Source: a virus. Taken from it: DNA of 23,394 nucleotides. The notes below the pieces were generated by a model, which ran no database searches, had not been told where the DNA came from, and saw nothing but the letters and a program-made list of their open reading frames with translations. The position numbers and the translations under genes were made by a program. Shown in pieces: positions 4,859-13,405 of this stretch (the stretch's first letter is position 1; each line of letters starts with the position of its first letter). The DNA lies in the IMG/VR virus record IMGVR_UViG_3300010389_000148, positions 1 to 23,394 of that record; one strand, 5' to 3'.

Positions 4859-5809
4859 TCAAACAAATCGTGGGTGCTTGTCCCTATCGTAATAATTATA
4901 CTGTTTGATTGTAAATTTTGTTGGAGATGACCACCTAAACTTCCAGGTCACATTAGAAATATCTCTCTCCAATCCCTGCACAAATAATGTCTTCATGTAT
5001 GCAGATTCTTCATCACCAATGATACCTAATGATTGCATAGCATCTACACAACCCATCACATCATCATTCACCACATTGATATCAATACCAAAATAATTTT
5101 TAGTTGGTGTAAATTGAAATCCTACCTCTGTAGAGTAATCAGATGCTCTTTCAAGACACTCAAATACCTGTGGCATATGCATGTAATCACCATACACATC
5201 TTCTAAGTTACTTGCTACTGCATCACCAACAGTGCTCCTATATCCCATCTTTCTAGGGATATTATTAGTATCAAATGCTAAGTAATGCACACTAAACGTG
5301 TCTGGATTGGTATCTCTCAGATTTCGTAGAAATACTCTACTCTTCTCGGATAACTCCATACTATCATATACTTGCTCAACAAATTCAGAGTCTTTACCCA
5401 AAAGATTCTTCTCTGAGAATGAATAGTAATACCCTTCAATAGAATTAGTATTCTGAATATATGAAATTGCCCATGGAGATGCTAGGTCAAGCAATCCATC
5501 AAAGTAATAATACGCTTTCTTAATTGATTGTATCTGAGTGGCAATCTTTTCGTCTGCTAGAATACCCAGCCACGCATAAGTATACCCTCTGATATTAGAG
5601 AGATACTCTCGCTTGAATACGTCATACTCTTTCATCTCCGCACCACAAAGTCTCTTCTTTGATGATGCAATATGAAGTATTACAGAATTTCTAATGACAT
5701 CTTCTAGAGCATTAGATAATTCTTGTGGGTTTTCAAATTCTAACTTGACGTTGTGCTTTCCAAATAGATTAGTGATATATTGTTTCGCTTTACCAGAATA
5801 TAGACTCAT
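4859..5809 (-). CDS. Hypothetical protein, 316 aa, unrecognised fold
   Basis: A mid-size protein without recognised relatives. The N-terminal half appears helical (MSLYSGKAKQYITNLFGKHN; many Leu, Lys, Glu); the C-terminal half has alternating strands (FQFTPTKNYFGIDINVV, NVTWKFRWSSPTKFTIKQY). It ends YDRDKHPRFV. There is no signal peptide or membrane helix. Its size between a run of microgenes and the tail block makes it the largest unassigned gene here. A GTG at 5818 overlapping the upstream TGA (GTGA) would add three residues (MIT). I prefer ATG 5809, which has GGGTGA as a ribosome site. The end lies 45 bases before the next gene. Confidence 0.85.
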   Translation of the reverse strand: MSLYSGKAKQYITNLFGKHNVKLEFENPQELSNALEDVIRNSVILHIASSKKRLCGAEMKEYDVFKREYLSNIRGYTYAWLGILADEKIATQIQSIKKAYYYFDGLLDLASPWAISYIQNTNSIEGYYYSFSEKNLLGKDSEFVEQVYDSMELSEKSRVFLRNLRDTNPDTFSVHYLAFDTNNIPRKMGYRSTVGDAVASNLEDVYGDYMHMPQVFECLERASDYSTEVGFQFTPTKNYFGIDINVVNDDVMGCVDAMQSLGIIGDEESAYMKTLFVQGLERDISNVTWKFRWSSPTKFTIKQYNYYDRDKHPRFV

Positions 5810-5814
5810 AGTTA

Positions 5815-6168
5815 TCACCCATTCACATTATGCACTCCCTCAGATACATTTATAACCTCAGCATAAATGTAATATCCCATTTCCTCATCTAACAACTGTT
5901 TCTTTTGAGGAAACCAGTCGTGGAAAGCATTATCTGCTGCTGTCTGTGTCCTAGGATAATAGTAAACTTCTCCCCTAGACTTTAATGCATTGATAATATC
6001 TAGAGGACACTTACCAATGTAAAAATCCCAGATATCTTCTAATTGTGCAGCATCAGTCACTGACTTAGGACCATCTGCTCTCATATACATTACAGGTCCA
6101 CCAGATTTCTTAGATAACTGATGTAAAACAGACTCTACATAGAAATAATCTTCGTTAAAATTCATCAT
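5815..6168 (-). CDS. Hypothetical protein, 117 aa
   Basis: A soluble mixed alpha/beta protein: FNEDYFYVESVLHQLSKKSG, then MYMRADGPKSVTDAAQLEDI and a Tyr-rich middle (GEVYYYPRTQTAADNAFHDW). I do not recognise the family. The start overlaps the upstream TGA as ATGATG; either Met (6168 or 6165) is possible. It follows directly on the tail-assembly-chaperone-like gene and is probably co-transcribed with it, so a virion or assembly role is possible but not supported by the sequence itself. Confidence 0.83.
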   Translation of the reverse strand: MMNFNEDYFYVESVLHQLSKKSGGPVMYMRADGPKSVTDAAQLEDIWDFYIGKCPLDIINALKSRGEVYYYPRTQTAADNAFHDWFPQKKQLLDEEMGYYIYAEVINVSEGVHNVNG

Positions 6169-7295
6169 TCTTCACCCGTAATATCATCGATTGTTAAGTC
6201 TTCAAGTAATCTACTTGCAGCAACAGCAGCATCATGAGCATCTGCTTTTTCTTTCATGTCTGCTGCAATTTTCTGAATGACATCAGATAGCGTAAAGTTA
6301 GCAGAAAGCTCTTGAAGTTTAGCATTTACAGCATCAACTTTATCATCTACGGACCTTAGATAATCATTCCAATTATCTAACTGACCTCTAGTAGCAGCAT
6401 CTAGATTCTCTAGTTGGTCTTCTGGGACTAAATCAGTAGCACCATGAGGAATTAATTGATCGATAGCAGTTAATTCATCAGTGGTTAATCCTTCAGGCAC
6501 TTTCAAGCTTGCAATACCCTTAAGAATCTCAACCTTAAGTGTAATTTCTGTCCACTTTTCAATAATACCACTGATACCAAGACCGTCAATGTTTTCCTTA
6601 ACAGATTCTAATAGTGATGGTGGCAAATCAGCAGCATTTGCATATGCACTACCAACCATATTAAACATATCAACAATTTGGTCCTTAGGTCTAGGACTTA
6701 CAGGGACTACCACAGATTGGAAATTATTATCTAACCACGCTTGTTGATTAGTAATATCTCTCAATTCTTGACGATATGCAATCCATTGTTGCTTCTCTTC
6801 GTCACTGATTGGATAATCAGGTAGCACAATATAATCAGTTTCTTTCAACTGTTTTGCTCTCATTTCTAGCAACTGATACTTCATGTATGAAACATCAGCA
6901 ACTTTCTCTACAATAGACTCATAGAAATTCTCAGTCCTTTGTAGTTTTAATGCAGTATAATAATTTGCAATGAAAGCAACAAATGCATTCAATTCTGTCT
7001 CATTTGCTTCATCAAAATTATATAACTTTTCTTCTGTTTCCCTAGTGCCAAAGTTATATACTTCTTTATATCTTTGTGCAAGATATGACTTGTCTTCAAA
7101 TAGTACAAAATAAGTTAATTTATCCTTATCAGAATTCCACAAAGATGGCATTTTTGATAAGAAATCATTAAACTCCGACTCCGAAAGATCTAACCTACTA
7201 CCATTGTAGTTAATATATCTTTCTACGAGATCTCCGTAATGTGACTGCCTTTGTAATCGCAGAGTAATTACGCGATCACCAACTTTGATTGCCAT
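6165..7295 (-). CDS. Tail-assembly-chaperone-like protein, 376 aa
   Basis: Probably an assembly factor for the preceding fibre and tip proteins. Residues 168-187 contain KQQWIAYRQELRDITNQQAW and then VVVPVSPRP at 195-203, a W-x-x-YR-x-x-LRD-I-x-x-Q pattern followed by a Pro-rich stretch. I associate this with the C-terminus of phage tail-fibre assembly and XkdW-type chaperones. The N-terminal 150 residues (MAIKVGDRVITLRLQRQSHY) and the long helical C-terminus (about residues 205-376) are outside that motif, so the protein is longer than usual for the family. The ATG has TAGGA about 9 bases upstream, and a CTAAATA-type late promoter lies 23 bases before it. Confidence 0.7.
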   Translation of the reverse strand: MAIKVGDRVITLRLQRQSHYGDLVERYINYNGSRLDLSESEFNDFLSKMPSLWNSDKDKLTYFVLFEDKSYLAQRYKEVYNFGTRETEEKLYNFDEANETELNAFVAFIANYYTALKLQRTENFYESIVEKVADVSYMKYQLLEMRAKQLKETDYIVLPDYPISDEEKQQWIAYRQELRDITNQQAWLDNNFQSVVVPVSPRPKDQIVDMFNMVGSAYANAADLPPSLLESVKENIDGLGISGIIEKWTEITLKVEILKGIASLKVPEGLTTDELTAIDQLIPHGATDLVPEDQLENLDAATRGQLDNWNDYLRSVDDKVDAVNAKLQELSANFTLSDVIQKIAADMKEKADAHDAAVAASRLLEDLTIDDITGEE

Positions 7296-7317
7296 CGTGA
7301 ATTCCTAGGGATAAAAG

Positions 7318-7324
7318 TATTTAG
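7318..7324 (-). promoter_or_regulatory. Probable late promoter (CTAAATA)
   Basis: CTAAATA on the minus strand spans the stop codon of the Ig-like fibre gene and lies 23 bases before ATG 7295, with a ribosome site between them. CTAAATA-type elements are the reported late promoter motif of marine T4-like phages, related to T4 TATAAATA. It is the only such heptamer seen at a gene junction in the window; one other copy (11640-11646) is inside a coding region. It would give the assembly gene and the genes downstream their own late transcript. Confidence 0.6.
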
Positions 7325-10300
7325 TATGCTTTAATCATGTATCTCAATCTAAAGTATGCTGCATTGACAGGAATTGCTTCATTGTTTCTGAGATAGAAAC
7401 TAGTAGCATTATCAAATAACTGTTTAGATTGTAAATTCATTCTTGCTGTAGTATCGCTGATAATCATACCAGCATCTGTGACCATATCAAAACTACCATT
7501 CAGACCAGTTGCAGTATGTGTATGTAACTGACCAGCAGTAGAATCTGATAATCCATATGGACCTTCTATAATCTCGCCAGCACCGCCAGCAGTAGGTCTA
7601 AAAGATCCTGGGAAACCACATGTATTCAAACACTGATTGTTTCCATTACAACCACTATTAACTGCATAATAATTATCCAGTGCGCCAATCGAGACTGCAC
7701 TGTGTGAGTGTACTGGGTTTGCTGTAGCAGCATCTCCAGCACCTGGCAATGTATATGTAACTGTGCCAGAAAATGTGGGTTGCACAAATCCTTCTACGGT
7801 TTCCCAACCGTTTGTCTGGAATGTGCCGATAGTAAATGTCTCTGCGTTAATACTACCATCTGCTGTGCCATCTGGGTCACCAGTAATGCCAGTTGACCCT
7901 GGTGGAAGCTGAGCAGATTTAACGTAATTATATACACCACCCATAGATCCTGGCACTAGCTTATCACCACCAGATGAATCATCAGGTGCATATTCAGGAA
8001 TTACAGAAACACTACCAGAGTTACCGCTGACGTTACCCGTGCCCATTAATTTCTTGGCATATGTAAGTGGCACTCTAAATGTATCTGAAGAATTATATTT
8101 TGGATATGTGCCAGTAATAGTACCGCCATATGTATTACCCAACATTCTCGCCAATTCTGGAAATTCAGAAGCATATAATTCTTGACCTCTCAGCTCAATA
8201 TATCCTTTAAATCTATTTTCAGAATCCAATGCTTTTGCTGATTTATAATTATCAGGTCCATTTGCTGAATCATCCACCCAACTTGGTTTGTTAGCATTAT
8301 ATATTGTTCCACTAGTCGCTGCTGAAGATGTCGTTCCATTACTCTGAACTCTACCGTGATGTCCAATTCCCCAATCAGGACGGTCATCATTTGTAGCAGC
8401 AGGGTTATTTACATAAGTTGGAGGTTTGGGAATACAAATAACTGTGCCAATAGATGCTCCTGACTTCTCAGTCTGTTGACTGTAATACGTTGGTTTTGAC
8501 GCAGCAGTTTGTGTAGCAATAGTGATAGTTTTTGTATAGTCTGTTGCACTAACATTTTGCACCACCACAGCATTATTTTCTGTGTATGCATATTGATTAC
8601 AATCTGCTAATGTAATCTCACATCTATAAACTTTACCATTATATGATGCATCAATATTTGGAATAATGAGTGAAGATCCTGTTGCTCCACTAATATTACT
8701 GCCGCCATCTTGCCATTGAAATGATGGCACGCCTCCAGTCCATGATGGGTTGATGTCAATAACTAGAGTCGTGCCAATAGTAACTGAAAGATTATCAGGT
8801 GCCTTCACATATGTCAATCTTCTGTTAACTGTGATAGTGCATTCATTGGTATAAACAGGATTTGGAATACCATCAGCAGTAATTTTACATCTCAATTTAA
8901 TGCCATTTTCACTTCTAATAAAAGCATCTGGTGTATAAAATCTAGTATTAGATGCTGAATTATTAAATCCACTACCAGCAGCTTGAAATGACCCGCCAGG
9001 TTGTTGGTATTCCCACTGATATGTAATTACTCCACTATTAGAAGCAAGTGCCTCTGTCTCAAATGTTTGGCCTCCGCCTACTCCTTCCAATACTTCATAA
9101 GTGGTGGCGATATTCGTCAAAATACTAATAACTAGTGCAGTAACTGATAGTTGTGCCGCATTAGTATATTGCACTGTGCCACCAAAGCTGGTAACTTTAC
9201 ATCTATAGAAAGCAGCGTCAGACAATGCCGCACTAAGTATATTAAATGTTGCTGATGTCTCACCAGTAATAGCAGTCCAAGTTGCTTGTACAGCATTATT
9301 TGGGTCAAAGTTAGTGCTCTTCTCCCATTGATATGAAGGAGCAGAAGCAGACAATGATGTAGCAACTACAGTCCAAGAAACTACAGAATTTTCTTCTACT
9401 TGTTGGTCATTTAAATTTGTAATAGATGTAAATAAATCCTGTTTTACATATAACTCTGCCGATTGAGTTGTTACCGATGCTAATTGATTAGGTACCGAAA
9501 GCACACATCTATAGTGGGGATATGTTATAGTTGAAGGCACTGAAGAAATTTGAAGCAACGATGTAGTAGCACCAGAATAAATTCCACCGTTACTGAGATT
9601 AGTGAATGTTACATTGTCTGTACTATACTGCCATTGATATGAAATATCATTAGCAGTGCCACTAGATGGAGTTGCAGTTACAGAGAAAGCAGCACCTTCA
9701 TTTGGAAACGCAGAAGCATCAGATGGTTGGTTAGAAATGTATACTGTGCGATATACGTTTAACGTTGCTTCATTTGAATAAAACTCTGTTAATGTTTTGG
9801 ACGTATTACTACCAGTCCAAACCGCAGACGATGTTACTTTAACTCTATACTTAGCACCATCATCATCAGCAACTCTAAGTGGGGGAGTTTCATATGTTAA
9901 CTCAACATTTTCAACATCATTTGTTGGAAATGCTGTATATGATACCAGAAAATCTTCTGTAGGTTCTTCTGTGCCAGTCAATACATCATTCCAAGTGGTT
10001 TCACCTGGGTTTTGACGTTGCATGACCATCTGGACATCCCCATTCTGTCCAGTATTTCTAGCGATATTTAATTCGCCAATGATTGATGCCGTTTGCTCAG
10101 GATCGGGATAGATGTCTCTGTTTGTGATGTTACCATACTTATCTTCAATGTTTTGAAATGACGCTGGTAAAACTGGTGCAGTTTGCACGTCATTTGGATA
10201 AACATAATAAGTATTTGTAGTTACTGGAGGTTCAGATGCGGACCCAGTAATTTGACATCTAAATGCAATTACATTATAAAAAATAAATCTATCTAACTCT

Positions 10301-11304
10301 AAAACAGGTGATGTGTGATTGGTGCCACTCTTCAATCTATATGAGTTTGTTAATGCTCCTCCCTGATTAGTGCCGCCAGATGTGCCATCATCAGCAACTG
10401 CCCATGGTTCTGGGAATCCATTCGCATCTTCTACAGATAACTGCCATTCATATGATAATGGTTGTCCAGCAGTAGAAACAGCGCCTACACTTACTCTTAA
10501 TTGACCACTATTTGCAATACCAGTTTTATAGCATTGGAATGTTTCTGTGTCTAGAGGGTCAACGCCAGGTTGCTTAAAGATACTAATAACTGGTTGCACA
10601 TACAAAAGAATTGCAGCAGTATCTACAGGAGTATTGGATGCACCTGTATAACTTATTCTAGACCTATATTGATATAAATTTCTAGAATATCCACTATTAG
10701 TTACAGTAAGAGTAGATTTTCTATAGTATGCAGTCGTGCTACCCGTAGAAAATAACTCTGTTGTTGTGGTTACAGTATAATCGCCGCCAGGAGTAATATT
10801 TGTCCAAGTGCTACCATCATCCGTGCTCTCTTGCCAAACAATAGTAATATTATTTACATTAGTAGTTGTCGAGATATCTGCATTTTGTAGAGATGATGTT
10901 ACTGTAAAATCAAATGGGTCATTAACATCGATAGTTTCTGATACAGGATAATCATCCACTGTGCCTTCAACCAATGCCAAAATAATTGGAGCAGCAGTAA
11001 CAGTGACAGACCTAGTACCTACGGGGTCTAGGTCACTGAATATAGTATCAACACCATTAGTGATGGCAACACGCACAAAGATTCCATTGACACCGCTATC
11101 TACTGGTCCTAAATTAAAGAAACTATTAGTATTTCCAGTTAGTCCAGCAGCAGAATAAGTGCTTCCCCCATCATTAGAAATTTGCCACTCATATGATAAA
11201 GTAGCACCACCATCGTCACTTGCTGTGACAGCAAAGTTGATAGTATCTCCCTCAGTTACAACAATAGGTTCCGCTGGAGTCAGTGAACTAATAGTGATTG
11301 CCAT
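7321..11304 (-). CDS. Ig-like repeat and collar-domain tail protein, 1327 aa
   Basis: A large virion adhesion protein. About eight Ig-like modules are marked by a core Trp at about residues 38, 155, 285, 428 (degenerate), 556, 656, 763 and 862, in strings such as LSYEWQISNDGGS, ISYQWQYSTDNVTF and PSFQWQDGGSNISG, several with a following Y-R-C strand (KVYRCEITL). Residues about 910-1030 are a linker. At about 1038-1085 comes a phage collar domain: GYIELRGQELYASEFPELAR, then MLGNTYGGTITG and TFRVPLTY. The tip has two H-x-H motifs (HSH near 1199, HTH near 1260) and a Cys-rich loop (CNGNNQCLNTCG), and ends FRLRYMIKAY. Ig-like domains in phages are thought to bind host surface glycans weakly. The ATG has only a weak ribosome site and lies 6 bases after the upstream gene. 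Confidence 0.9.
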   Translation of the reverse strand: MAITISSLTPAEPIVVTEGDTINFAVTASDDGGATLSYEWQISNDGGSTYSAAGLTGNTNSFFNLGPVDSGVNGIFVRVAITNGVDTIFSDLDPVGTRSVTVTAAPIILALVEGTVDDYPVSETIDVNDPFDFTVTSSLQNADISTTTNVNNITIVWQESTDDGSTWTNITPGGDYTVTTTTELFSTGSTTAYYRKSTLTVTNSGYSRNLYQYRSRISYTGASNTPVDTAAILLYVQPVISIFKQPGVDPLDTETFQCYKTGIANSGQLRVSVGAVSTAGQPLSYEWQLSVEDANGFPEPWAVADDGTSGGTNQGGALTNSYRLKSGTNHTSPVLELDRFIFYNVIAFRCQITGSASEPPVTTNTYYVYPNDVQTAPVLPASFQNIEDKYGNITNRDIYPDPEQTASIIGELNIARNTGQNGDVQMVMQRQNPGETTWNDVLTGTEEPTEDFLVSYTAFPTNDVENVELTYETPPLRVADDDGAKYRVKVTSSAVWTGSNTSKTLTEFYSNEATLNVYRTVYISNQPSDASAFPNEGAAFSVTATPSSGTANDISYQWQYSTDNVTFTNLSNGGIYSGATTSLLQISSVPSTITYPHYRCVLSVPNQLASVTTQSAELYVKQDLFTSITNLNDQQVEENSVVSWTVVATSLSASAPSYQWEKSTNFDPNNAVQATWTAITGETSATFNILSAALSDAAFYRCKVTSFGGTVQYTNAAQLSVTALVISILTNIATTYEVLEGVGGGQTFETEALASNSGVITYQWEYQQPGGSFQAAGSGFNNSASNTRFYTPDAFIRSENGIKLRCKITADGIPNPVYTNECTITVNRRLTYVKAPDNLSVTIGTTLVIDINPSWTGGVPSFQWQDGGSNISGATGSSLIIPNIDASYNGKVYRCEITLADCNQYAYTENNAVVVQNVSATDYTKTITIATQTAASKPTYYSQQTEKSGASIGTVICIPKPPTYVNNPAATNDDRPDWGIGHHGRVQSNGTTSSAATSGTIYNANKPSWVDDSANGPDNYKSAKALDSENRFKGYIELRGQELYASEFPELARMLGNTYGGTITGTYPKYNSSDTFRVPLTYAKKLMGTGNVSGNSGSVSVIPEYAPDDSSGGDKLVPGSMGGVYNYVKSAQLPPGSTGITGDPDGTADGSINAETFTIGTFQTNGWETVEGFVQPTFSGTVTYTLPGAGDAATANPVHSHSAVSIGALDNYYAVNSGCNGNNQCLNTCGFPGSFRPTAGGAGEIIEGPYGLSDSTAGQLHTHTATGLNGSFDMVTDAGMIISDTTARMNLQSKQLFDNATSFYLRNNEAIPVNAAYFRLRYMIKAY

Positions 11305-11310
11305 AGGTCT

Positions 11311-12234
11311 TTAATACTTGATTAGATACTCACAGAGAATGAATTTTGGTGCAATATCATCCATTTTAAAAGTATTTTTCGTCTTCATTTTGACAGTGGT
11401 TGTCAAACCAGATGCTGTCATAGTAGTAGAAGGAATACTGCCACTATATGATGTGCTCAAGTTAACACTACCTAATGAGTGTGTATGTTGAGATTCTGTA
11501 CCAGATTCTGTAATGTCTAAAGAAACAAAAGTCACGCCATAGTTTTGGTCAGCAGTACATATAACTTTTGCTGGTTGATAGCATAAAATACCACCACCAT
11601 AAAAAGCACCAGCCCAAGACCCAGTTGCCATACCCTGGTTATTTAGGTTAATGGAGTGACCAATAGTGTGTGTACCTCTATGACCATGAGCAATAAAGTT
11701 ACCAATTTGAAGTGTAGTCGAAGGTGTTTTACTTGGAGGAGAAACTGTCCTCCACACACCAACAAAATTCAATGAAGATACACCATTTGCTTTGAATTCA
11801 CCTGTATATGTGAAATCAACTTCATCACCGTTTGAAGCAAGTTGTACTGCAATACCAGCACGTTGGACTTCCAAATTTGTTGTTGGATTGAGAGTAGTAT
11901 CATTACTATAGATACCAGGATTAGATGCTGTAGTAATATATTTACTGCCTAAATCTGGTAGTTGAAATGTGCCACCAGTGCCCGAGTCATTTCTTTCTGC
12001 TAATGTAATATCAGCTTTCTTATAAAGACAAGCTTCGCCAACTCCTAACAAATCGGCAAGTTGTGGAAATTGGTCAGCAGATAAAATTTGACCATTACAT
12101 TTCAAATATCCAGCAGGAATAAAATCTTCATAATCTTGCTCAGTAGGCAAAGTTCCTTGTATCTGCCTAAAAAATGGGAAGATTGCCCCACAAGGTCCGC
12201 CATATTTACCTTTTTCGTAAGAATAACTTGCCAT
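11311..12234 (-). CDS. Collar-domain tail-tip protein, 307 aa
   Basis: A short tail-fibre-type protein. Residues about 13-96 form a phage tail collar (MdpB-like) domain: GAIFPFFRQ, AGYLKCNGQILSADQFPQLA, DLLGVGEACL and TFQLPDLG, the usual G-x-x-x-P, C-N-G, P-x-L and F-x-x-P-x-L order. The C-terminal half holds His-rich segments (HGHRGTHTIGH at 183-193 and QHTHS at 249-253), like the iron-binding H-x-H motifs of T4 fibre tips. It ends FILCEYLIKY, like its neighbours. It is shorter than the adjacent paralogues and lacks Ig modules. The gene follows the upstream stop by 4 bases, with no clear ribosome site. Confidence 0.88.
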   Translation of the reverse strand: MASYSYEKGKYGGPCGAIFPFFRQIQGTLPTEQDYEDFIPAGYLKCNGQILSADQFPQLADLLGVGEACLYKKADITLAERNDSGTGGTFQLPDLGSKYITTASNPGIYSNDTTLNPTTNLEVQRAGIAVQLASNGDEVDFTYTGEFKANGVSSLNFVGVWRTVSPPSKTPSTTLQIGNFIAHGHRGTHTIGHSINLNNQGMATGSWAGAFYGGGILCYQPAKVICTADQNYGVTFVSLDITESGTESQHTHSLGSVNLSTSYSGSIPSTTMTASGLTTTVKMKTKNTFKMDDIAPKFILCEYLIKY

Positions 12235-12238
12235 TTTA

Positions 12239-13402
12239 TTAATATGCTCTGATAATGAAAACCATATCTAAAGTTGGAGTAACTGTTGTAGCACTTATAT
12301 TGCCAAAATTTTCTCCAGAAGAATTAACAATCTTAACTGTATTTATTTTCACATTATTAACAATACCAGGACTTGTCACCGAAAAATCTGCTTCAAAGTC
12401 AAATTGACTGGATGTGTGGTTATGTGGTTGAGAATCTGCCTTCTCATCACTAGACAAGCTAGTGAAGGTAATTCTGTCATTTCCACTAAATGAAGCACAA
12501 GTCATATTGCCTCCACATCTACCATCACCAGGATAATAACCACCCGATGCAGTTTCACCACCTGGAACAGGTTGGACACTACCCCCACCTGCAGCTGGTG
12601 ATGACCAGTTACCAAAAGACTCATTCAAGTGACCACTATTATTTGCATACTTAAGACCATTTCTGACTCTCAAACAAGGAGTTTGAGTGCAAACCATCTT
12701 ACAGCTACCAACAGGCCATCCACCACTAGGACAACGGACTGCTTGACCAGGACTATCATGATTATATGCTGTTGTTTCTGTTGAAGATTCGTTAGCAATA
12801 CCATGACTATGCATACTCATATGGTAATCCATCAAATTATATGAATTGTAAATAGAGATACCAAAATAACTACCCTCAGTAATGGTAATATCATCATAGG
12901 TTGCTAAGAAATCTGGAGACCCAGAAAATTCACCAACTAAATCAATTGTTGATTGCCAAGTGCTTTGTGTATTAGCGGATTCATTACCATTATTTCCACC
13001 ACCAACTAAACTCCAAAATGGGTCATCAGACTTAGTTGTATATTCAGGACGTGATGGAATACCTATATTTGCAGGTTTGGCTCCACCAGAATAATTCCAA
13101 GACCCATTGCCACCCGTGCCATTTGATAAGTGGTAAAAATATCCTTCATAAATGTCTACAATACCTTTCTGATTATTTGTTAAGGCAGGCACTTTAAAAG
13201 TTGACCCTGCAGTGCCTCCATAAACATTACCAATACATTCATACAATAAAGGATATTCATCAATATCACTATTACGACCATTGCAAACTAACCAACCAGT
13301 AGGAATCGCAGAAGATTCAGCTGCCCATGGGATAATAGTCCCAATGGGCAAACCTCTCATTCTTCTTACTTCGTTATATTTTGCTGCGTCTGCAAATGCC
13401 AT
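12239..13402 (-). CDS. Collar-domain tail-tip protein, 387 aa
   Basis: The first of three tandem collar proteins. Residues 21-75 form a textbook collar domain: GTIIPWAAESSAIPTGWLVC, NGRNSDIDEYPLLYECIGNV and YGGTAGSTFKVPAL. Downstream lie a Gly/Asn/Ser-rich body, MHSHG (197-201), a Cys-rich segment with Cys at about 224, 234, 238, 243, 296 and 302, and PHNHT (326-330). It ends LDMVFIIRAY. The H-x-H pairs suggest metal-stabilised trimeric tips and the Cys loops suggest disulphides or metal sites; both are inferences. GGAG with 9-base spacing lies before ATG 13402, inside the end of the giant gene. Confidence 0.9.
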   Translation of the reverse strand: MAFADAAKYNEVRRMRGLPIGTIIPWAAESSAIPTGWLVCNGRNSDIDEYPLLYECIGNVYGGTAGSTFKVPALTNNQKGIVDIYEGYFYHLSNGTGGNGSWNYSGGAKPANIGIPSRPEYTTKSDDPFWSLVGGGNNGNESANTQSTWQSTIDLVGEFSGSPDFLATYDDITITEGSYFGISIYNSYNLMDYHMSMHSHGIANESSTETTAYNHDSPGQAVRCPSGGWPVGSCKMVCTQTPCLRVRNGLKYANNSGHLNESFGNWSSPAAGGGSVQPVPGGETASGGYYPGDGRCGGNMTCASFSGNDRITFTSLSSDEKADSQPHNHTSSQFDFEADFSVTSPGIVNNVKINTVKIVNSSGENFGNISATTVTPTLDMVFIIRAY

Positions 13403-13405
13403 ATA

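Noticed and set aside
4692-4862. TTG-start extension giving a 120-aa protein at 4500-4862
   Set aside because: The added residues are low-complexity Ser/Thr/Ala/Lys, and the same bases encode the 41-aa basic gene with a better ribosome site and an ATGA junction.
4859-5818. Possible prenyltransferase-like (ABBA) fold for the 316-aa protein
   Set aside because: Only a vague alternation of strands suggested it; no diagnostic motif could be read.
5847-5854. TATAAATG on the minus strand, one base from the T4 late promoter consensus
   Set aside because: It is inside the end of the 117-aa gene about 38 bases before the next start and departs at the last position; not distinguishable from chance in AT-rich DNA.
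8190-9365. Minus-strand short frames within the Ig-like gene
   Set aside because: They are out-of-frame Leu/Gln-rich shadows of the 1327-aa gene.
11640-11646. A second CTAAATA heptamer on the minus strand
   Set aside because: It lies inside the 307-aa collar gene, over 300 bases before the next start, so it is probably coincidental.
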